Below, piece after piece: positions 56,212 to 64,000 of a DNA stretch of 64,000 nucleotides. The notes under the pieces were generated by a model. It saw only the letters and a list, made by a program, of their open reading frames with translations. It searched no databases and had not been told where the DNA came from. The number at the start of each line of letters is the position of its first letter. Position 1 is the first letter of the stretch. Origin of the DNA: Quillaja saponaria (taxonomy: Eukaryota; Streptophyta; Magnoliopsida; Fabales; Quillajaceae); NCBI GenBank assembly GCA_029379385.1, contig CM055618.1, positions 5,156,134-5,220,133 of the forward strand. The letters are read 5' to 3'. The position numbers and the translations under genes are program-made.

Positions 56212-58396
56212 GGGAAATTTTAACATACACCTATGTGAGTATATATTATCAATGTCCACTCTTACAAATGAACAAAATACCCACTTGTATTCTTTTATTA
56301 AAACTTTAAAATAAACAATATAAAAAAGTTAAAAAGTTAAAAATCTTCGACTTCCAATTCCGATGCAACTTTCTCTCTGTTTTCCTTCTTGTCGATAGAG
56401 ACCCTTCATCTCTAATTTCTCTTTTGGTTCGTTCTTATCCTTTTGACACCTCCCTGTAGCTCTCTTTCCCTTCCTTAAATCAGATCCTATTCTCTCTTTA
56501 TATATCCATTCATTTGATGTTAGAATATTGAGTCCTTCCACGATTTCACTTTCACCCTCATTCTTTATTTGTGGAAGTAGTTGTTGTTGTGGAAGCAATT
56601 ATTATCTATTGGTTGCTTTGCTTTGCAGAAGGAATACAGAGAAATTGTTGGATGCTCTGTCAAATTGCTTACTATTTAGTTGAATATAAGAACTAAATAA
56701 GGGAAACATATCATACCTATCTCACATTTATTGATGTAATCTTAAGTGTCTGCAATTTCCTTAGTCATCAAGTGTTTACTTCAAATGCTAATTAACTTCT
56801 TGAGCAAACTTTTCTTGTTGGAAGGAAACTTCAATTTTATGTTATATTGAATACAAAGACTAATAGATGGTGAATGTGATTTTTTATACATTTTATTTTA
56901 AGTCAAGGATATAAGTTTTCTTACATCCAAATCATACAGGATTAAACAAATCAAGTCTCCGTCTCTAGATTGTTGCCTTCAAATGCCAAAATTGATACAA
57001 TAATAGAAAGGATGTAAATTATGCTCAACACATTAATGTACATTGCCTTTTTGACACTTGCTGGTCTATAGTGGCACAAAATATCTTGATCAGAGGATTA
57101 TGTTATAGTAGGCTATCCTTTTGTTAGAAGGGGCGACAATTTCCCATGATTGGGACATAATTTTGATACAATCCTGTGATCTATCCTATCATCTTTTCGC
57201 CCATTTACCACCTAAAAGAAAGTTTATGGTTCCTTTATGGAAGAAATACTTTGAGAAATACATAGTATAGAACATTATCAAATGTTTGGATCCTGCTTTT
57301 TTTCCTTCTTTTTTATTTTTATTTTTCCCTTCTTAATTTCTTTCATGAATAGTTCTTGTATTGTCTCAGATACAAACTTATAAGTGTGAATGCGAAGGGG
57401 ATGAATGATAGAGAAAAAAAAGTAGACTATAACTAGTTTTTAATGGGGAAAACCATTTGAAAGAACTCAATTGAAAGTGTTAGGCTTGAAAGTAAAATTC
57501 TAACAAGCAGTGGTAATAATATGAAGCTCCACAATCAAAACACCTTACTTGTGTGATTTATTTACCAACAAAGAGTGTTCCTTAATAGGATTAATCATTT
57601 TCACAACTTTGGTGCACTATGTATTACATGATTTTACACTTTACTTAATACTTCTCAAAGGTAGCATAGCATGACTAATAAAATTATTACTTGAACTCCA
57701 AATTAAACAATTGAGCTGGAAATTCAAATTTCAATACATTTTTATCATATCAATTTTTAATCACCCAATTGTTGGGATTAAAAAAAATCACTCTTAGAGT
57801 GATTATAAACTCTCACTGCCCAGAGGTACAATTGACGAAAAAATAGAATTTTTTATGGTAGAGAGCAGTTCGGCAACAAAAGTGAGGTAGACATGAAATG
57901 CTTCCTTTATGTAGCTCTCACGTTCAATTAAATTGCTCTACCCTTTGTAGCTTTTACATTCAACCGTTGGCAGGAGCATCCAACAATTTCTTTGTATTCC
58001 TTTAGCAAAGTGTAGCAACCAATAGACTACGACTTCCTCAACTAAAGAATGAGGGTGAAAGTAAAATCTTGAAAGGACTCAATATTCTAAAATCAAACGA
58101 ATAGATATATGAAGAAGAGTACGGTTTGATTTGAGGAGGAGAAAGAGAGTTGGAGGGAGGTGTTAGAAGGACAAGATGAACCAGTAGAGAAATAAGAAAA
58201 ATGGTCTCTCTTGAGGAGAGAGAAAGTTGTATTGGAATTGGAAGTATGAGATTTTTAACTTTTTAACTTAAATTACTATTACATACTTTAAAGTTTTAAT
58301 AAAAGAATATAATTGGATTTTTTTGTTCATTTGAAAGAGTGAACATTAATAATATACAATCATATGGGTATATTATAGGATTCCCTTAGGATTCCC
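56212..58396. mobile_element. Non-autonomous MULE-like element with long terminal inverted repeats
   Basis: The sequence at 56212-56660 is repeated inverted at 57970-58396. Outer ends pair as GGGAAATTTTAACATACACC against inverted GGGAATCC...ATACCC; strong matches continue through CAATGTCCACTC/CAATGTTCACTC-type words, AAAAGTTAAAAAGTTAAAAA and finally AAATTGTTGGATGCTC at the inner border. CTATATAT precedes it (56204-56211) and follows it (58397-58404), an 8-bp target duplication. Total length is 2,185 bases with arms of about 449 and 427. Long arms, GGG ends and an 8-9 bp duplication are characteristic of Mutator-like elements. The 1.3-kb centre has no transposase and no frame I recognise. The right end holds an extra copy of TAGGATTCCC. 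Confidence 0.8.
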
Positions 58397-58743
58397 CTAT
58401 ATATATACATACATATAGATATATATATATATATATATATATTTACTATTCTAAAAGCGATAGTATCTTTATGTCTCCTACTTTATAAAAGTGTAAATTA
58501 ATTCATTTAAACTTATTAAAAAAAATTAGAATATTAATTTGCCTATCCTAATAACTACTAATTTCCCAAATCACTCACATACTAGTTAAAACTTATTTTT
58601 CTTTTACCTCTTAATAATTATCCACACCACTCCCACTCACACACTATCTCCTATTTTCTTTTCTCTTTTAAATATGACTAAAAAACTTAAAATGATAATT
58701 TTATATTTTTATAAAAAATCATTTAGCATGTGCGTAATGTGAG

Positions 58744-58786
<43 letters not shown>

Positions 58787-58800
58787 GATTGTTATGGCAA
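58397..58800. repeat. AT-rich spacer with TA microsatellites
   Basis: TA runs at 58399-58441 (imperfect) and 58747-58783 flank a featureless AT-rich stretch. Confidence 0.7.
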
Positions 58801-58814
58801 AGAAGGGAACAATA

Positions 58815-59290
58815 CAATTCCTTGCTCACACCTTTTGCACAAAATATTTGTAAAATTTCTTCATCATTTGGAATTTGAACACACTTAGTATGCTGCATAC
58901 CTCACAAATATCACACGAAACCATTCCTTCTCCATCATCATCTTTGGTTCCACAACTATAATCCACAATGAAATTATTTAGGTTATAACCTTCGAATATT
59001 TCCCCAATGAGATAACTTATTCCCATGTCATTGCATTGCTCAAGAACAAGTTTACTACCCACTTTGAATATTTCAGATTAAGGATTGATTCCACAACCAA
59101 ATTTCTCAATCCTTAATATATGTCTCTGAAATTCCTTTCAACTTCTAGCTTTATTTCATCAATGGTAGCATTGCTTTTCATTGTGATACACTTATATGGT
59201 TGGACTGTTGCCCTTAAATTTTCATCAAGCCTTTCTTGTTTCTTCCAAGCCTAATTCAATTTGAAACGACAGTTGTGCAAAATATTCTTT
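58815..59290 (-). pseudogene. PHD-finger protein pseudogene (MMD1/At1g33420-like)
   Basis: The minus strand encodes a stretch resembling plant PHD proteins of the MALE MEIOCYTE DEATH 1 group. An upstream helical part (KLEVERNFRDIY, about 59110-59150) is followed by DYSCGTKDDDGEGMVSCDICEV (about 58900-58965), where the family has the start of the C4HC3 finger. At about 58898 one base is missing: in the next frame the finger continues as QHTKCVQIPNDEEILQIFCAKG, supplying the His and remaining Cys. Correct order across the frameshift shows a true relic of a functional gene. There are also stops between the helical part and the finger. No introns are seen in this short piece, so I cannot tell a retrocopy from a gene fragment. 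In the parent family these proteins act in meiosis or chromatin reading. Confidence 0.75.
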
Positions 59291-59299
59291 CATAAGGTA

Positions 59300-59739
59300 C
59301 TTGGCGTTAGCCTGAAAAGTAACCAAGACAAGGAAAGGGAATGGGGTGAATTAGTTTTTATTTAAAATATTTTGCACAAATTTAAACAAGAATAAATTTA
59401 AAATATAGTTTAATACTTGTTTAACTCTATGGAACAATAATACAAAACTGGGTGTACAACTTATAAATATAAATCTCAAGTTATGTAAAGCTATGAAACT
59501 CTTGATCAAATGAACCAAATTAGAAAATATAAATTATAAATGCTTTGAGTCAAATTAAGGATTAGACTAAGATTACTGTTTAATAAACTGATAAGCTACA
59601 ACTAGAAAACTATTAGATTTAACTCAAATTGCTGTTTAATAAACTGTCTAAAAAACTTGCACAAAATCAAAAAGTAGTGTAGTGCAAGAATATAAAGAGA
59701 GATATTAACACGAGTAATTTTATTGGTTCGGCCTTTGAA
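59300..59739. other. Degenerate repeat with a GGTTCGGC motif
   Basis: Begins with GGGTGAATTAGTTTTTATTTAAA and ends near 59727 with TTATTGGTTCGGCC, two words that recur in a common plant LTR-type repeat. Non-coding. The borders are uncertain. Confidence 0.35.
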
Positions 59740-59974
59740 TATGCCTACGACCTTTGTATTATAGACGCAGATAAGTGGAAAGCCATTTTTAGCATCTAAA
59801 TTTTGCGTTTGCATCCCAGATGCAAATATAAAGACGCAAGAAATAATATTTGAGTCTTATGTTAATGTGTCTGTTAATCTGCGTCTGGATGCAGAAGCAG
59901 ATTGTTTACTGCATTCGCATTTGTATCCTCTGCGTCTTCTAACTGCAGATGCAAATAATGCCATTCTTGTAGTA
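59740..59974. mobile_element. CACTA-like terminal fragment with GATGCAAAT repeats
   Basis: Subterminal motifs built on GCGTTTGCATC/GATGCAAAT recur in both orientations (59802, 59819, 59884, 59912, 59947). The fragment ends in CCATTCTTGTAGTA, which matches the inverted CACTA terminus TTCTTGTAGTG. The partner end was not found. Its motif set differs from the other two CACTA elements in this window. Confidence 0.55.
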
Positions 59975-62700
59975 TAATATAGTGATTAAATAGAGATAGT
60001 TCCCATGAGAAATTTAATTACTTTAATACTAAGTACTAACAATTATGAAATTTAATCTTAATCAAACAAGTAGATTTTTTGATGATGGGATTTTAAACTA
60101 AGTAAATAATTTATGTAAACTTATTAAACTGGGACTTTGGTTCGCAATATCCCTCACACTGCACTTTCACTTAAGTAATGCAATAACTCTAATTATTGAT
60201 CTAGAAATCTTAATTAATTATAAGCATATACCTATGTCTTATAATTTTATATTTCCCTTACATTAATTCACTATATTTCTATGTGAATTACACTAAGATA
60301 AATTCATTAAAGGCCAATTTATTTTGGTTACCTTAAAAAGTATATTCCCATCTTTTTAACAATTTGGATTATCCAATTAGATGAACAATCTAATCATAAA
60401 CTATGTTGTATAAGGCTAACCTTAAATTCACTCTTCCAAGCTAAATTAAGGGTTTCCAATTAATCTAATTGGCGATCAAACAATTAGAAGCACTAAGATC
60501 AAGACAAACATAAACAATTTGAAACTAATCCATGCATTAAATTAAAGTAAGGGCCATATAGGCTACATGTAAGTTCAATTGCAAACCTAGAACAAGCTAC
60601 TCCATAGTAGCTATGGAAAACAAAAATATAATGGAAAAAGTCATTACAAGTAATTAAGAAAATAAAAAGAAGAAAGGTAGAAGACTAGAGATGTTATGGC
60701 TCCAGTTCTTCACAAGCTCCTTAATATATCTCACTCACTTGCTTTGATGTGCATTTAAACCCTTGGCCTCGCCTCCTTTTATAGGCCTTTACTTCCTATT
60801 TTAATAAAATTAAGAGTCGTAAGTAAACACGGATAGGCACCGCGACACATACTCCTTTGGAGCTGTGGCGCCATGCTTTGTCCATTTAGGACTTTACATC
60901 CTCACGCAGTAGCTTCCTCTTTCTTGGAGCTGCGGGCCAAAATCTCTATTTGCCAAAGTTGTCTTCAATATTAGTGCTGCAGCCTCTACCTTCATTGTGC
61001 TGTGGTGCAATACTCTATGATTTGGTACATTTGATGGATGTGGCGCTAAGCTCTCTGTTTGATTGCATGAATTCTCGGGAGTTGGGCACCGTGGCCTTAG
61101 GTAATGTGCCACCGAGGTGCCAGCCCTTAATGTACTCCTCTTCGATTTGGACTAGGACACTGCTCAAAATAAATTAAAAACAAAATAAATAACTACTTTA
61201 ACAAAAACTACTCATAATTAAGCTAAAACACTACTAACTCCTATATAAATTAGAATAGACTCAAAGCACCGATTTTATTTGAAATCTAACTCTAAACTTA
61301 AGGATTTAGCATAAAATAGGACTCTAATATTATTTTATAGAGTTATCACACCTCCAAACTTAACATTTTGCTAATCTTGAGCAAAAGAAAGAAAACAAAC
61401 AAAATGAATAAATAGTTAGATTGTCAATGATGAACTCATTATTTCCTTAAAATTTTCAAAGTTTATATCAAAGACTTGACTCAAGATAAAATACAAGCAT
61501 AACTTTAATTTATCATGTTTGCATAGATTTCATATGCGTGTGTGTAAAGTTTTTTTTAGCAAATTTCAACAAATCCAAGGAAATTTCTACTAGAATAACC
61601 TATAGATTGAAAATTAAACCCTAAAAATTCATATTTTACTTCCTCTCTCCACTAATTCATGCTAAAACTTAGTCAAAAATCAATGGAGCATTAACAAAAC
61701 TTGTAATGTGAGGTTAAGGTAAAGGTTTGATGAAAAGAGATTTTAGGCTCATTTACCCTATGCACAATAGAATCTTAATCGACTATACTTTTCTTTTAGA
61801 ACCCCTTGGTGTCAATTCCCATTCAACACAAGCTTAATTTTTAGCCCAATTTCTCTCTTTTGTAGGCATGGCTTATGAATGCATCCCATTTTTTCTCCCT
61901 TTATCATTCTTATATTTATTTCCAATCTTTTGATTTAAAATCTACAACGAAGATGTCAAACATTCCCTCACAACTCATTTTCTATTCTGATATGGGGATA
62001 AAGAAGAGAAAAATTACATCTTTCTTGACTTACTTGCTCCCACATTGCTTTCATCTTGTCTTTGACAAAATTTAGGCTTGTATTATAACTTTTAGCTTGA
62101 TCATTGTGCTCAAAGTAAAAAGGGTGCAAATGGGGTTTATCAATAACAAGATTTGACTAAAATGCAGGGTTACAAGAAAGAGTAGGCTATAAGCTCAAAA
62201 TGGGTGTCTAAGGTATAAATAAAACAAGGTGGATAAGAAAGGCTCAACCGATTCAAAGATGACCTAAATCATGTTTTCAATTAAGTCTCACATTTCGCCT
62301 CAAGAGGAATTCAAACTAAGTCTAGAGTTTAAAGATAGTCTAAAGGTCATTCTAATATAAATATCTCTAAATTATACTAAACCTAAGTTAATAAAACCTT
62401 GTGTATGAAATCCATCCTAATTACAATAATAAGAAAAGATTCCTGTATTTTTATCCAAAATCAAAGTCAGAGTATAAATAAGGTATTATCACGAGACTAG
62501 GTAAACATGAACATCAAATCAAGCAAACTGAATAAAACTACACTTAACAAGTACAACTTAACAACCACAATCTAAACGAATTACAACTTAACAATACTTG
62601 GAGGTTTACAAATGAACAATTACAAGAATTTGACCAGTTAATACAATTTGACAATTACCCCCCTCCCCCTCCCCCCCTCAAACATCAACTAAGTAGTGTC
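59975..62700 (-). mobile_element. Non-coding tract of an Athila-like retroelement
   Basis: The minus strand carries AAGTTTGGAGGTGTGATAA at about 61341-61360, a word typical of the long untranslated tract in Athila-type and related large gypsy derivatives, next to purine-rich sequence with CTTTTGCTCAAG (61376-61390). Words such as GGAGCTGTGGCG and GGAGCTGCGGGCC recur at 60859, 60928 and, in looser form, near 60979-61050. Together with the gag fragment at 62980-63450 in the same orientation, this suggests one degenerate element. LTR borders were not found. Confidence 0.45.
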
Positions 62701-63450
62701 CACAGTGTGTAAAAAATAAAGAGAAAAGGATAATAAAAAGTAAGAGATGAAAAGAAAACTCCCACATTCATCAAAATCTATGTCCTCCTTGAACTTATGA
62801 GGCTAGAAAGGGGCAAGCAAAATTAAGGATGGAGGGAATGTACTTGCATCCCTCCCTCTATCAACCAAACAGTCCCTGGAGGAATTAATTATTTTGTTAT
62901 AGCATAGCATTCGTGTACTGGTTTTGTTTCGCTACTTGCACCTCTAAGTAGGAAATACACTGACCTATGGTGAGGGGTCACATGTTCATTAACTCTAGGC
63001 TGGTTGGAGCAAGTCCACTGCCCCAAATTTGTTCATGAGCATATCATCAATTGGCTGCTACAGATGCTTTAGCTCCTCAGTAGCATCCTAAATTACTCTA
63101 GCCAAGAGACATAATCCATTAAATAAGGATGAAAACCACAAACCCAAATTCATTACAATGGCATTCTGCAAAATAGCAATGTGAAAGGCTCTACCAATGT
63201 CAATTGTTTTATAAGTGATAATGGCAAAGAGCAAGAATGCTCTCTTTTTTATGACATCACCAGCAGGACCACTTGGGAGCAGGTTTGCAAGAATAAAGTA
63301 GTAATAGGCCCGAGATGTGGAATCTAGCTGGCTTGCCTTAAAATGTACTGGTTCTATTTGTCAGCTTCCATCGGGATTCTCTAAGCAAATAGTATAATCC
63401 ACTTGGCCCCCGCATGTACTGCATATACTTGTCCTCTTCCGGAATGTGCA
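62701..63450 (-). pseudogene. Athila-like gag / 'putative plant transposon protein' fragment
   Basis: The minus strand reads, from about 63330 leftwards, AYYYFILANLLPSGPAGDVI, KKRAFLLFAIITYKTIDIG, then a segment ending GLWFSSLFNGLCLLARVI before a stop near 63096. This pattern (W..F....LLP, RA.LL.AI..., I..G, L.FPSL...LC) is that of the protein family often annotated as putative plant transposon protein in Athila-type gypsy elements. Further left are frames with stops. It is cut on its N-terminal side at 63452 by R1 copy 3. Confidence 0.65.
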
Positions 63451-63452
63451 GC

Positions 63453-64000
63453 TGTCACACTCCACAAGGAGGCTTGATTGGTTGGAAGAATAGGTAACCA
63501 AACCTTCGTAACCCTAGCTTCAAGACAAAGTAACAAATTTGACTCTTAACCAACCAAAGATTAAAAGTAAATTTTAGAAAACATAAGTTAACCACAAATG
63601 TTTATTTACTAAAATACATAACAATTTATTAAAAATTTTGGCAGAGGTTCCCTGTAACTTGGAACATGCCCAAAATACAAATATATAATCTGTGGTTACA
63701 TTCAACCACTTTACACAAAATCAATATACACAAGGAGCTCCGCTCCTCTTTATACCACAGCAACAAATAACTAAACTATTACACAATACAAAATCAGCCA
63801 TCCAAAGTCCTAATATGACTGCAAACTTCCATCCTTTAACTACAAGTAAGCGATCTCAAATATATACCTTGTCACCAATTACTAAGCAAGCTCAATATCG
63901 GTCATTGACGCTCACAAAGATTCTGTTACTAAAGAAAACCATCAACATGAGAGTAGTGAGTCCCACAGACTCATTGAGTGAAAAAACGTACCCAAAGGGT
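63453..64000 (-). repeat. Dispersed LTR-like family R1, copy 3 (truncated by window edge)
   Basis: Starts TGTCACACTCC directly after the Athila-like fragment. It shares GGCAGAGGTTCCCTGTAAC (63641), GGAGCTCCGCTCC (63734) and GTGAGTCCCACAGACTCATTGAGTG (63956) with copies 1 and 2 in the same order. It runs out of the window. Confidence 0.65.

Overview
This is nuclear DNA of a flowering plant, probably a eudicot. The base composition is strongly AT-rich, spliceosomal introns (GT...AG) are visible, and both intact genes belong to plant-only groups: a UGT94-type glycosyltransferase and a plant-specific INDETERMINATE-DOMAIN (IDD) zinc-finger factor. No prokaryotic, organellar or viral genome organisation is seen. 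I do not assign a species.

Only two genes look intact. (1) A single-exon UDP-glycosyltransferase of 443 residues, minus strand, 1475-2806. Its 3' side carries a broken tandem copy at about 270-815 that has lost the part encoding the donor-binding box. (2) A three-exon IDD-type C2H2 zinc-finger transcription factor of the SHOOT GRAVITROPISM 5 (IDD14/15/16) clade, minus strand, 33270-35361. I rebuilt its splice sites by hand; they give an uninterrupted 411-residue frame.

Nearly everything else is transposon-derived. Left part: a dead RTE-like LINE (3.5-5.3 kb), a dead Myb/SANT-like gene of the kind carried by Harbinger elements (5.5-6.6 kb), an LTR-like block (7.6-9.65 kb) containing a fresh 176-bp tandem duplication, and a 4.4-kb non-autonomous CACTA element (10548-14953) that carries an exon-like host fragment and smaller nested elements. 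Middle: the first of three copies of one dispersed LTR-like family (R1; starts at 17002, 37758 and 63453), a minus-strand L1 LINE (20.9-23.3 kb), a 150-168 bp tandem array, a CACTA remnant (23.9-24.6 kb), a complete but dead hAT element (25.39-29.2 kb) and a 2.4-kb solo LTR (29493-31887).

Right part: AT-rich intergenic DNA with a roughly 35-bp minisatellite and two MITE-like repeats, then the best-resolved nested insertion. A plus-strand L1 LINE (46.3-56.0 kb) is split by a complete 5,335-bp Ty3/gypsy chromovirus (46881-52215) that has both LTRs, a GTCTA target duplication, a tRNA-iMet primer site and a polypurine tract. It is followed by a MULE-like element with arms of about 430-450 bp and an 8-bp target duplication (56212-58396), a frameshifted PHD-finger pseudogene, a second CACTA end, and an Athila-like gag fragment with its long non-coding tract.

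The genes do not form a pathway together. The picture is of two ordinary plant genes in a landscape shaped by successive transposition, capture and decay. I saw no CRISPR array, convincing tRNA or rRNA gene, or operon-like cluster. All similarity statements rest on motif recognition by eye and no database search was run.
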